Source of the DNA: Microvelia longipes | Taxonomy: Eukaryota; Arthropoda; Insecta; Hemiptera; Veliidae | Assembly (NCBI GenBank): GCA_018340805.1 | Contig: JACMZG010001908.1 | Span: 47,149,298 to 47,213,297, forward strand | Direction of reading: 5' to 3' | DNA length: 64,000 bases | In this document: positions 1 to 10,611 of the stretch, in pieces | How the letters are laid out: the number at the start of each line of letters is the position of its first letter | Position numbering within the stretch: the stretch's first letter is position 1 | The notes under the pieces: model-generated | Database searches by the model: none | What the model was told of the DNA's origin: nothing | What the model saw: the letters and a program-made list of their open reading frames with translations, nothing else | Position numbers and translations under genes: made by a program

Positions 1-105
1 AAGAAAGAAGAGGCGGGGCGGGAGAGCAGGGCGAAGGACGGGGTCCTCACAGGCTGGACCCGTGGGGACCCACCCCCGGCCCTACCCTCTCTCCCCACCC
101 TACAG
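1..105. other. GC-rich sequence at the window edge
   Basis: This stretch is strongly G+C- and purine-rich, with runs such as GGACGGGGTC and CACCCCCGGCCC, in a window that is otherwise AT-rich. It ends abruptly where the AT-rich LINE sequence begins near base 106. It carries no recognisable gene. A chimeric join, a contig-end artefact or an unrelated GC-rich repeat would all fit. Confidence 0.45.
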
Positions 106-1010
106 AAATATTTATTAACTCATGAGCTATACCATAATCATCTGTAATAATGGCATTAGTTTCTCTATCAATGATTTCTTCAATCATTGATTTTGATTTT
201 AATGTACCACTTATTTTTTTAATAGTGTTCCAATACTCTCTTGGATTATTTATATTTTTTAACAGCTCGGATCTATAGTACATAATTTTGCTTTCGCGGA
301 TAACTTTAGTTACGAGGTTTCTATAAATTTTATATTTATTCTTTAAATTAATATTAAATGGTTCTTTTTTTAACCTCCTAGCTAAAGCATCCCTGCGTCT
401 AATAGAAATAATAATACCTGTAGTACTCCAAGGCTTAAGTTTTTTGAGTTTTGAAGATATTTTTATACTTGTTTTAATGAGAGAGATATCTATCGCCGAT
501 TTAAGAGTTTGGTATAGTTGATAAAACGCCTCATTGGCTGTATTTTTTTCATAAATATGATTCCAATTCACTGATAATAAAGCGTCGTCCAATTTAACTT
601 CATCTATTTTACATTTTTCAACGACTTTACTGTTGAAATTAGACGACGCTTCAATGTCATTGGGAATAGCCCTATAGATATTACCTAGAGTGATATAATG
701 ATCTGTAATGGCTGATGTGTAGACTGCTGTCTTGAGATCAAAACAATTAGTTGTTCGTACAAATATGATCTAAACAAGATTTCTTAGTTTCAGTAGTTCG
801 GGTCGATTCTAATAAGTACTTTGTAAAACCATATTCTTGCATGATATCTATATACAGGTTACCATTGTTATTAATTTCATTTGAAAGTATCTGTAAATTA
901 AGGTCACCTGCAACAATATGGTTTTTAAAATTACCCGTTATTTTGTTTGGTGACTTCATATAAGGCTTTCTCAGTGTTATATTCACTTCTAAATCCGTAT
1001 TGATGCGGAT
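106..1010 (-). mobile_element. Jockey-like LINE fragment: endonuclease end and EN-RT linker
   Basis: Read on the minus strand, 986-747 encodes the C-terminal part of an AP-type endonuclease, including the AGDLN motif and CLDHI. The frame shifts by one base near 750, at a run of T, and continues through ITDHYITLG, which matches the SDH motif of LINE endonucleases. From 592 down to about 106 it encodes the basic linker between endonuclease and reverse transcriptase, with the typical PWSTTGI, RRRDAL and YWNTIKKI blocks. The RT domain is missing because the element meets the GC-rich edge sequence. It is a dead fragment lying in the calpain intron or upstream region. Confidence 0.75.
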
Positions 1011-1444
1011 TGATGTATTGATGTTGTTATAATTTAAAAAAAAAAATTATAACAAACCTTAATATCAAAAATGTTTAAGTTGACAGAACGAGATAAATAT
1101 GTGAAAATTATAACTCATATACTAAGAAAACAGTCTATATGATTTAGCAATATTTAACTAAACAAAAATTTATATTTTTAGAGCAAAATACACTGCTCAC
1201 TGTAAATAATATTGGATAATTGTTCAATTTCATAATTAAATAATAACTGATATTATTATTTAAATTAATAATTTAATAATATAAATAATTTATATTAATT
1301 TATTTAATTATTATTATTATATTTATTTAAAATATTTACTTTTTGTAACTATTCCTCTTTTAACTTACATAAACTTTTTTTTATTTATCCTTTGGTTTCT
1401 TTTTTATTATAGACTTAAGTATGAAACTTACACTTTTTTTTTAA
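1011..1444. other. AT-rich stretch without a gene
   Basis: Very AT-rich sequence with TTATTA-type low complexity. No open frame, RNA gene or repeat end could be supported. It is presumably calpain intron. Confidence 0.5.
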
Positions 1445-1580
1445 TAGATCAAAAGAATAAAAAGTATCTCCACAGTTAAAGAGTTTATTAAAAGTAAAGC
1501 AGACCTAACGAGAAGTCATCATCAGTGCCTATTAAACAAAAAATGACAAAACAAAACCTATACATAAAATTACAAATACT
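1445..1580 (-). repeat. Decayed arm of a Penelope-like fold-back repeat
   Basis: This matches the left arm of the fold-back element at 52477: AGAATAAAAAG, CTCCACAGTTA, then GACCTAACGAGAAGTCATC and CAGTGCCTATTAAACAAA in the same order. Compared with the 52.5-kb copy, the GCGCTTTC segment before GACCT is deleted, so the hammerhead-like core here lacks its GAAA. It is a single arm without an inverted partner. Confidence 0.7.
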
Positions 1581-1744
1581 CTTTTACTAGTACATTTTGT
1601 GATATTTGGCCAATATTTTCCTTGATTATTTTATTATAAGTATTTCAATATTATTTTTACTTTTTTATATTTTTAATGTTTAAAATTTATTGTTTTTTTT
1701 AAAAAAAACTTTATCTTTAATTAAAATAATTTCAACCAAAATTT

Positions 1745-1925
1745 GTTGAGAGCTTCCAAGAAAAAAATATAACCTGTACTTAAGATGGAGTTCCTCTCAC
1801 TCTAGCCAGTTGGGTTTTTGTGTTCCTTATGATTATTTAAATTATTTACCTCTTTTTAATTATTTTACTTTTTTTTATTTTTTTACCTATGGAAATAAAG
1901 ACTGTTTTGAATTGAACTGAATTAT
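1745..1925 (+). mobile_element. Probable LINE 3' tail
   Basis: The stretch ends in GGAAATAAAGACTG followed by short TTGAATTGAACTGAATT repeats. This resembles the 3' terminus of jockey/CR1-type LINEs, where an AATAAA-like motif precedes a short tandem tail. No coding part remains. It ends about 20 bases before the first calpain exon seen here. Confidence 0.4.
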
Positions 1926-1944
1926 TATGTTGGTTATTTTCCAG

Positions 1945-2071
1945 GCACCTCCAGGTTTAGATAATAAATATTTTAGTCAGTATGAAGCAGTCTTTCTACA
2001 ACTAGCAGATGAACACAAGACATTAAACTCATTTGAGCTTCATGAACTTCTAGACGCTTGTCTACCAAATG
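1945..2071 (+). CDS. Calpain exon a (EF1)
   Basis: The exon follows a TTTTCCAG acceptor and ends at GGTAAAT. It opens with APPGLDNKYF and encodes EF1 (QLADEHKTLNSFELHELL). Entry phase 0, exit phase 1. Confidence 0.8.
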
Positions 2072-5000
2072 GTAAATAACTTGAATAAATAATAATTGAC
2101 TTGTTGTAACAAAAAGAGAGACTTCAATTTTATCAAATTTGTTATTATTAAGCTATAAATGTTTTTATCCCATTCGGGTCATCTTTAGGTTTAAACTATC
2201 TAGTTACACAGGTATTACATTAAAATAAGTTAAATAAAATATAAATAAAAATAAGGATGTAAATTAAATCTAAAAATTATTACATTATGTAAGGTTATCC
2301 TAACCATAACCTTTTGTTTGTTGAATTTTTATTTATTTGTTTAATTAACTTATTTTAATATTATACGTGTGCAATTATATAGTTTAAGCATGAAGATGGC
2401 CCCATGGGATTAAAATAATTCTATTATCTAAAATATATTCTCATTTAATAGATCTGATGTCTAAAGAAGTTTATCTACACAACAAAGTTAATGATTGAAT
2501 TTTGTTAACAGTATTAAGCTAGAAAAAAAATTGAAAACTAAATATCATTTTTTTAAATTGATAGGTTGATAAATTTTTTTTTTAAAACTTAACAATTATT
2601 TCCAAAAGACTACAAAAATTAGTTATTTAAAAAAGTTAATTGCATGCAATAAAATAATATTGTTATTACTGGCATTGTGTTTAGTATGATTGCAAGAAAC
2701 TCATGCAGTTATGAGAATCCTTAGGAAAATAATTTAAAATAAACCTTAATGTTCTTGTATGCCAAGCATAAAAGCCTTAGTATTAAATTTAAAGAATAGG
2801 TTTATTTTTAAAAGAAACCTCATTTTGAGCATACTATTATTATTGTTTTGTTTTGCGTGAATAATAATTTGTATTATTTTTTACAGATTACATAAAGAGT
2901 TGTGCTTGTTTAGAAGTATGCCGTCAAATAGTCTTAACTTTGGATGTATCCTTTCATTACAACTATTAATGCATGATTTATAAACAGTATTAACTACAAT
3001 CTTATACTATTGTCACACATGCTATATAATATCTCTAGAGTAAAAAAGATGTGTAATGTCCACTGTTGGAACTCTGGGATTACCTCTGCTAAAGAAACTT
3101 TAAGGTTTTCCTAGTCTAGTGGCACTGGTGTGATTTTCTATGCCATAAAATTTATGAACCACAAGATTTACAATTATTAGAATTGTAATAATTGTAAATA
3201 ACAATAATTGTGTAACTCCATGATTGCAATATAATTGATGATGTGGCACTAATGAGATGTTAAATACAAGGATAGATACGAAATATAGTTAGAATATGAA
3301 GTAAACTGGAGTAAAGTTTTTAATGTCTTATTAGTGCCCATCATCAATTATATTAAATAAGATTTACATGCCTGTAGAGAAGAGTAAGACAACCACTGGT
3401 CTTGTGTATTACTCAGAAGCTGAACAGTATGCTGACTCAGCAAAATAATGATAACTATTTTATTTTTCAAAACTCTAAAAAAAGTTGTAGCACTCAAACA
3501 AACATATTTCACTTCGAGGTAATTTTTTACCTGATTTCATTTTTAAGATCCCTCACTCACATCATTAATATCATCTACTCTCTCTTCCTCACTCACACCC
3601 ATTAATATCATCTACTCTCTCTCCCTCACTCACACCCATTAATATCATTTACTCTCTCTCCTCATTATTTACTCCATCTCATCATATTTCTTTAAGTTAT
3701 AAAAATTATACAACTTTAAGCGTTTATATCTTGAACAAAAAGCGATGTATGAAATGAAACACCAGTTGGAGTATTAGTAATGCTTAATATAAAGAGGTTT
3801 ATAGTGTCAATTAGTGACATTTACCATCATGTAGCCATGTTGCTACTACTAGGGGAGAGGAGCTTCAGACCTGCACTTCATTTGCGCTTATTTAGCAAGG
3901 CTTTGCTTTTAAGGAGTAAAACAGAAAGTAAATCTAAACGTCAAAAAGTTTGTAAATGTAAAGCACAAAATATTGTAAAACATGTTTTGAGGAATAACAT
4001 ATTTATTTATTTTAGATTTGTATTTCTTAAAAAAAAATTAGCACACTTTTCTTAAAAAAAGTAAGATTTTTAAAAGTAAATTTTCTTTGTTTTGCTATTT
4101 TCTTACATAGATCCGTACATTTTTCTAGTGTTCTATAATATTTTAGTTCCAATTTTGAGTTCTAGATATATCTGTTGTTGACACCAAGGTATACATTTTC
4201 CTTAATTAGAATTACAGTCCAGTGGCAATGGAAGGCTCAAATTGTCAGATTTTAAAGATTTAATGTGCAGTCTGAAACTTTGGCAGACTGCGTTTAAAAA
4301 CCACACTAAGGAAAAAACAGGAATATTAAAAGCCGAACGCCTCAGGGATGCTCTGCAAGAAATAGGTATTCTTTATATTTTTAGTACAGAAAAATCAAAG
4401 TAACATAACAAACTAGAGAAATAACAAAGTAAATAACATTGAGATGTTAATAACAAGTAAATAACATCACTAGTAAGAAAATAGAGAAACAATTTGGGGT
4501 TTTAATATTTTCTGAGAAAAAACGGAAGACATATAGTAATTTAAATATAATTTAAATTTAAAAGTAAATAAAATTTAAAAAATAAATCCTAAAAACTTAA
4601 TTATTAAACATTTTAATGAAATTCATTACAAGGAAATTAATATTTATTTAATTCTACTATATCATTATTCTTTACTAATTAAATTTGTAAAAGTATTATT
4701 TAGTAGTATTAAAAACTATTGTAAAACTGCTAATTCAGTACCTATATAATTATTTTAGTATGGAGTACTACAAAATTTCAGTAGCTGTCAAAAATAAAAT
4801 GTTAAAATTAAGTAGGAACAAAAAATATAACATACAATATTAACAACAAATAACACATATTGTAGCTAAGCAATGTAATTAACATGAAAATCATTACAAA
4901 AATGTATTAAGTATAATAAAAACAATAGAGTTTAATAATGAAACGAATAAATACATAGAGTCTACATGAGTGACTTTCCAAAAGAGTTCTCCATGAGATA

Positions 5001-7914
5001 CTCTTCACATGGAAACTCTTTTCTTTTTTCGTTTCATTATGAACAACTTCACTGGTGCTCATTTAAAATCAGATTTTAATAATATTAAAATAAATTAAAC
5101 ACAAAATGATTAAAAAGTTTAGTTCTAAATGCAGTCTAACCAATTATTAAATTTTAATATATTTATAAATGACACCAAATGGGACATGGGCCTCCCCAGA
5201 ATTTTTTCCAGGGGGGAGGGGTTTAAAGCTGCCGATTTCAGAAATCAATATTGTGCTGTAAGTTTAATATTTAGCATCTTTTGACAAAAGTAAGAGAAAG
5301 GAGTCCAGAAAACCACAGTCATTCATTTTAATGAATTGACAAAAATTATGTAATATTTGATTTATTGTGCTTATAGAAATATTTTAATTAATTTTGACTT
5401 AGAGAGCAAAGCAAGCCTCCATTTTTAATTTCAACAATCTAGCAAGCTTTGCTTGCTGGATTGTTGAGAAAAAAAATAATAAAAAGAGGCACAAATTACC
5501 CCAGTCAAATAAATAAAATATAGCTCCGGTTTAACACAAAATAAATATTGTATACTTTTGCTAATACCTTGAACTTGTTTAAAAATATACATATATTTTC
5601 TATCCTATTAAGCTAGCGAAGCGAGCCTGTTGGCAATTAACTGCATTTGATGTTTTTGGCGTGAGTCCATGTTGCAAGGCATTGCTTTATTTCATTTGTT
5701 TAAATAAACCTATTTTTATGAAAAAAATTAGGATAATAGCCATTAATAATTTGCAGTGTGGGTCAATCTAACTTTTCTGAATTTCCGGGGGGGGTGGGGG
5801 GGCTCGTTGAGCCCCCCCCCTCCCCCCCCCCCCCCCCCGCGGACATCCATGAGATGGGATGAAATATTAAAAATAGTTAAAAATAATGACTATATTTCAC
5901 CTATACTTCCGGGCATATTCAAGTCAATAAAAACTTTAAAAAAAAGAGTTAAAACTTACATAAAAGTTAGAAGATATATGAAGGTAACTACAAAAAATTA
6001 ATCAGTTAAGAAAACACAAATTATTCACATCATCAGTTATAACTAAAATTTGCATAATTTTAAGAAATCCTAGCAGAGAAAATATAGTCATTATTTAACA
6101 GCTAGCTTTATTATATCATCTCATCTGGCATCATTTGTAAAATCATTAAATATTAAATGACATTAAGGTGTATTAATAGAGAGGGCACACTCTTTCACAA
6201 TACATTGAGAGGCCTGAAACATCTGTTTGAGGCTCTGTGTAACCTCATTGTAACCTTTTCATGAGTGGGTTAAGATTATAATAAGTCAATCCTCCCTTTC
6301 ACACATTCTATTTCATAAGTTACTGTAATTTTCTACTGTTATTTTCATTCAATTAGTCATCAATGGAGTTCAGGTTACTTTTTAATGTTTTAAAATTTAC
6401 CCGATTAAGCCTCTCTAGTAATGATATCCCAATGGAGATAAATTAAAATTTAATGTTGTCAGTAGCATTTAATTATTATTTTTTTAAGCAAAAGTAACTA
6501 TGTATTTTTTTAATAAATTTTTTTAACTTTATTTTCAGGATTTCAGTTAAATAATGATGTATTGTCAATATTAGTTCTGAGATACATGAGAAAAGATGGA
6601 ACACTGAGGTTCGGAGATTTCGTGTCTGCTATATTACACCTCAGCGTTGCTTTTAGTAAGTAAATCAATTAAAAGTCTGTAATATTTAAATAAATTTCCA
6701 AAAAAAGATTTTTTTGTATTAATCTTGTCAAGGAGACTCTTAAGTAAGAGCGACTAAAACTAGGCAGCTCAAGATTCATAGATTTTTGGGATCCACAAAT
6801 AGTTATTTACACACCAAGGGAGAAAACAGTGATAACTCCTGAGCCTTTTGTTGATGTCAGAGGCTTAGCTGAGGGAACCAAAATTAAACAAACCCAGAGG
6901 CAAAGCTGAGGGGTTTATAGAATTGGTTTTTAAGGCAAAACCGAGGAAGCCATATGGTTTAATCTTGAGGCTAATGCTTTACCAAATGTGCAAAAGCAGA
7001 AAAAACCTTAAAAATCTTGAAATTGTCAGATTTAATTATTATGAATATATAATATGAAATTTTCTGGTAAACTTCAGTTCAGAATGAGCTTAATATGAAT
7101 GATTTTTTAAAGTGTTATGATTGAGATAATCCCTATGCAAATATGTTTAAATTTTGACAGTGATATATTTTTGTTTATTCATCCGTTTCAGATATTTTTG
7201 AAGCAAAAGACCCTTTACAGAATGGAAATGTAAAAATGAGTTTAGCAGAGGTAATTTAATTTTACTACTTATAATCTCAATTATTTACTAAACAAACCTA
7301 ACTCTAAAATAAATGAGGATATATTATACCTGAATATTGCAACATTAAAACAAGTTTGACTCAAATTAAATTGTTGTTTTCAGAGGTAGTCTATGAAATA
7401 GTAATTTTATAGCCTAAAAACATAATCAAACCCATTTTCCTAGGAAGTATTTTTTTTACATCCTAGGGAGATAAAGTAAGCACTTAAATAGATAGTTATC
7501 AAAAGTGTCTCATAATCAAAACACTGCCTTTTAGCATTTTAGTCAAGCTAAAGCATGTCACAAATCCTTTAATTGCTTTTTATTACTGATTAAATTTTAA
7601 CATCCTAAATATATGTAATGGTTTTTACTTATTTTATTTTTTTCATTGCCACCTACCTATGAAAAATAGCATATTCTACTTAACTGTGAAATGTTTTGCT
7701 TAGCTTAACAGTAAATATAATTGCCCTTAATTATGAGTTAAAGAACTAACTCACTTTACAGCCTAGTATCATAATATAATATTACTATTTGTAGTAAAAC
7801 AATTACAATTTTATTTCTGGTGTGAATATAATTGCAGTTGACATGATAATATTTTATATACTAATGCAAATATTTCTGATGTTTCAGTGGTTGAAATCTG
7901 CATTGCTCTGCTGA
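1945..7914 (+). CDS. Calpain, C-terminal penta-EF-hand domain (3' part of gene, six exons)
   Basis: Six exons (1945-2071, 2887-2945, 4218-4365, 6539-6655, 7192-7250, 7888-7914) join in phase to give the last 178 residues of a calpain, a cytosolic calcium-dependent cysteine protease. Only the penta-EF-hand domain is in the window; the catalytic and C2-like domains must lie to the left. EF1 (near FELHELLD) is shaped normally. The EF2 loop, DSSGNGRLKLSD, keeps acidic or polar residues at positions 1, 3, 5 and 12 and could bind calcium. EF3 (KEKTGILKAERL) has lost its acidic ligands. The protein ends in EWLKSALLC, matching the family's EWLQ... terminus. All introns are GT-AG with consistent phases. 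The Ca-site loss resembles divergent insect calpains, but the exact paralogue cannot be fixed. The introns are AT-rich, and the 2.2-kb intron between exons 3 and 4 holds poly-G/poly-C and hairpin repeats. Confidence 0.85.
2887..2945 (+). CDS. Calpain exon b
   Basis: Acceptor TTTTTTACAG, donor GTATCC. It encodes YIKSCACLEVCRQIVLTLD, the linker with the conserved C-R-x-(I/M)-V-x-L motif leading into EF2. Entry phase 1, exit phase 0. Confidence 0.8.
3548..3665. repeat. Three-copy minisatellite in a calpain intron
   Basis: About three copies of a roughly 44-base unit built from TCACTCACACCCATTAATAT plus CATCTACTCTCTC. It is pyrimidine-rich and lies between exons b and c. Confidence 0.75.
4218..4365 (+). 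CDS. Calpain exon c (EF2 and start of EF3)
   Basis: Acceptor AATTACAG, donor GTATTC. It encodes the EF2 loop SSGNGRLKLSDFKDL, the LKLWQTAFKNH helix and the degenerate EF3 ending ALQEI. Entry phase 0, exit phase 1. Confidence 0.85.
5432..5466. repeat. Imperfect palindrome
   Basis: CAACAATCTAGCAAGC is followed by TTTGCTTGCTGGATTGTTG, giving a stem of about 16 bp with one mismatch. The AGCAAGC/GCTTGCT core resembles the AGCGAAGCGAGC motifs in dispersed repeats elsewhere in the window. Confidence 0.6.
5785..5841. repeat. Poly-G / poly-C hairpin
   Basis: Runs of 8 G and then 8 G are followed by CTCGTTGAG and then C runs of 11 and 17. G and C runs face each other, so either strand can fold into a GC hairpin or a quadruplex/i-motif. 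It sits in the calpain intron between exons c and d. Confidence 0.7.
6539..6655 (+). CDS. Calpain exon d (EF4)
   Basis: Acceptor TTATTTTCAG, donor GTAAGT. It encodes GFQLNNDVLSILVLRYMR and DGTLRFGDFVSAILHL, matching the GF.LN...L...I.RY and F.(N/S)F motifs of calpain EF4. Entry and exit phase 1. Confidence 0.85.
7192..7250 (+). CDS. Calpain exon e (EF5)
   Basis: Acceptor CCGTTTCAG, donor GTAATT. It encodes IFEAKDPLQNGNVKMSLAE, the fifth, dimerising EF-hand. Entry phase 1, exit phase 0. Confidence 0.8.
7888..7914 (+). CDS. Calpain last exon and stop
   Basis: Acceptor GATGTTTCAG. It encodes WLKSALLC followed by TGA. The length and terminal tryptophan-leucine position match calpain C-termini. 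Confidence 0.8.
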   Translation, partial: WLKSALLC

Positions 7915-7946
7915 CACTTGGAAACACTTTTATGTACATATTGTAA

Positions 7947-7990
7947 AATAAAACATATTACTTGTATACTTTGTACAAAATATAAATAAA
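7947..7990 (+). terminator. Calpain polyadenylation signals
   Basis: AATAAA occurs at 7947-7952, 33 bases after the stop codon, and again at 7985-7990. Either could direct 3' end formation. Confidence 0.55.
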
Positions 7991-8023
7991 AACATTTAAA
8001 TTAAATACTTGGTTTTATTTGTG

Positions 8024-8027
<4 letters not shown>

Positions 8028-8104
<77 letters not shown>
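8028..8104. repeat. (CA)n(TA)n microsatellite
   Basis: A CA run passes directly into a TA run just downstream of the calpain gene. Confidence 0.95.
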
Positions 8105-8106
<2 letters not shown>

Positions 8107-9624
8107 ATCCTCCCTCCCCCCCTACATTTCTTTAAAGAACCCTACCACATTTGGCATCATTTTCTATCATATTTTTGATAAAAATATTTCCCAATAGCGA
8201 TAATTTTACAGAATCTACAACCAGTCAGTACACTGGTTTTTATTATATCAAGATAACAAAGGAGCAGGCCCCTGATGGTGAAGCATATTTAAGCTGAGTC
8301 ATAGCTTTATAAAACCAGGTCTATGAACCATAATAAGTGTTCATAAAGGGTAATATCCAAGTTTTTAATAATGCTATAAACATTTATAATTTATTAATAG
8401 TAAAAAAAAACTTGACAGCTATCTTAAATTAGCACTTAAATAGTTAATACAGTAACTAAGAAAATTCCTTATTAATTTTTTTAAAGTTTACAAGTTAGGA
8501 GTAAGCTGAGGACAGTTAAATTTGTTATCACCATTTAACAAAACCTATTAATCTAGCTCTTTTATAATACCTTCTTGTAGGATAGGCTCATTCTATAATA
8601 AGCCTATCTATGTTATACTATCTATGTTATAATGAGTTCTTTTATTGATCTATGGAATAGGTATAGGAAATATTAACATAAAATAAATTATAAAGTAACA
8701 AAAATTCAATTAAAGAATGTAATTTCATAAGCTGAGATAAAAATTAAAAGCTCAGGCAAATGCAATACGTTTGAAGTAAGGAAGCATTGTAAATTCTTCT
8801 TCATTAATATTAATTTCAATATTATACCTAATTCTAACAATATCATCTATCAGTCTTAAAAATGAGATCTAGCCACAGATTTAACTGTGTTCTACTTCTA
8901 AAATTTTAAATTTCATTTAAGTACATTTATTGTGGGACATAAATAGAGGAAATACACTAAAAAAAGTTAGGTAATGTATGAACAACCCAAAACAAAAAAA
9001 AAAATACAAAATCCTGGGTTTAAGGTATAGAATCAACAAGTAAACATCCACTGTCAAAACGTCCGCCATGACAAAAAATGTTATGACTAAAAGGGTTACA
9101 TGAGTGTAGTGCACAAAATGGAGGCAATGTAAGTGTCTTGCTGCCTGTCAAGTTATTTTTTTATACCTTGTTTGCCTGTGTTGAATTAACATGTGTAAGA
9201 TCCAAAATTTAGCAAAGACCATTTGTTTATACTATTTTTGACACTTGATATTTATCTACCATTATTTTCATAACAAGCTGGCAGCCATGTTCCAAATTTC
9301 TGTAGACTCGATTATATTGTGACTACTTCTATTATTTCTCAGTTTAAGGTATTGTATTATCAGAAAACCAAAATTATACAGCCAGAGTATTAGTTATATA
9401 TGTTATGTATCTTAATTTAAAAACTGGAGATGGTTGTCACTTACCGGACAGTGTCTTCACTCTAGTAGCATATATCTGTTAGAGAAATTCATGCTCCTGA
9501 GCAAATTTCTACTTAACATCAATTCCAGGTTTGCACCTTCTCAACATACCCAGTATTGGATAAGGCCATTTATGTAATGGCCACACCTATTGCAACTTTA
9601 CTTCCAATAGGGTAGGAGAATTGG
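8105..9624. other. Intergenic stretch without a recognised gene
   Basis: AT-rich DNA between the calpain gene and a small TIR element. No open frame with family features, tRNA or repeat end was identified. Confidence 0.5.
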
Positions 9625-9672
9625 TACATATTTACTTGGTTCCCAACATTAAGTTGGGACCCAAGTAAATAT
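9625..9672. repeat. Palindrome made of two TIR-like ends
   Basis: ATTTACTTGGTTCCCAAC, ATTAA, GTTGGGACCCAAGTAAAT form a nearly perfect hairpin. The arms match the terminal repeat of the adjacent MITE, so this looks like a remnant of a second copy reduced to its two ends. Confidence 0.6.
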
Positions 9673-9681
9673 GGCGATATA

Positions 9682-9997
9682 GGGCAATTATTCACTTGGG
9701 TACCGACAATATATTTACTAAATTATATAAAAGTATAAGTATAAGAAGAAAAAAGTGTTTAAGTTAAATAATTATTTAAAATAAAATAAGGTATTTTATA
9801 TATTTTTTATTAGGAAAATTACAAAATATTTTTGTTCTCATAGCAAAAAACTTGTAATTTCTTAGAGTCATAACTCCTTTACAAATCGAAACTAAGGGAT
9901 TTTAATGGAGTTTAGACAGACCTCCTAGTTCCTATACCTAAATCCACTCGATTTTTTTCAGATAAATTGAGGTTGGGAACCAAGTAAATAAGTGCCC
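9682..9997. mobile_element. Small TIR element (MITE), TA target duplication
   Basis: Left end GGGCAATTATTCACTTGGG, right end reverse complement GGGCACTTATTTACTTGG, each directly flanked by TA. The 316-bp, AT-rich interior has no coding frame. TA duplications suggest mobilisation by a Tc1/mariner-type or similar transposase. Confidence 0.65.
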
Positions 9998-10611
9998 TAC
10001 TAAAGTGCTATTCGGGTTGTTCATACCTTACCTAATTGAACCATTAAAAAATAGACTTGAATACAGAGGCTATAAGAAAAGTTCTAATTAAAAAATAATG
10101 AACTATAACGATACATTTACAGTGTAAAAGGGGTAAGCAGTCTTGGAAAGCCATAAGGAAAGATTTAACATAAATTTATTATAACCTTAAGACTAAAATA
10201 AGTAACAAGTATAGAGGAGTAGAGTCAACAAATGACTTTTTACTAACGTATTTCGCACTCTCAAAACGTTTGCTGTCAAAAGAAGAAATTTTTGGCTACT
10301 AGGGCGACATTTAGCATCTTGAGTTACTGAAGAGAAGGTTACACAAATGTCATGTTGCCTATCATAGATAAAAGTTATTTTGTGTGAAAGAAATTCATAC
10401 AAAACAATAACTAACAAAATTTTCTTCTTCAGCCACAAATAAAACAACACATAGTTCACACAATATTTTGACAGTAGACATTCTTATACGTTGTTATCTT
10501 AACAAGCTAGTAGTCATTTTTCAAAATCTAGTTCCTTGAAACTGCCCAAAGTTATTGAAGGGAGTCAATTAACTTTTTATTCTATTCCACTATAGTAACA
10601 AAATAAAAACA
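9998..10611. other. Intergenic stretch before the metallopeptidase 3' end
   Basis: No gene recognised. The minus-strand frame across 10193-10459 has no family features. Confidence 0.5.

Noticed and set aside
1500..1580. Hammerhead-like core in the fold-back fragment
   Set aside because: CTGATGA is present but the GAAA box is deleted.
8917..9114. 65-codon hydrophobic minus frame
   Set aside because: No homology pattern, splice context or downstream signal.
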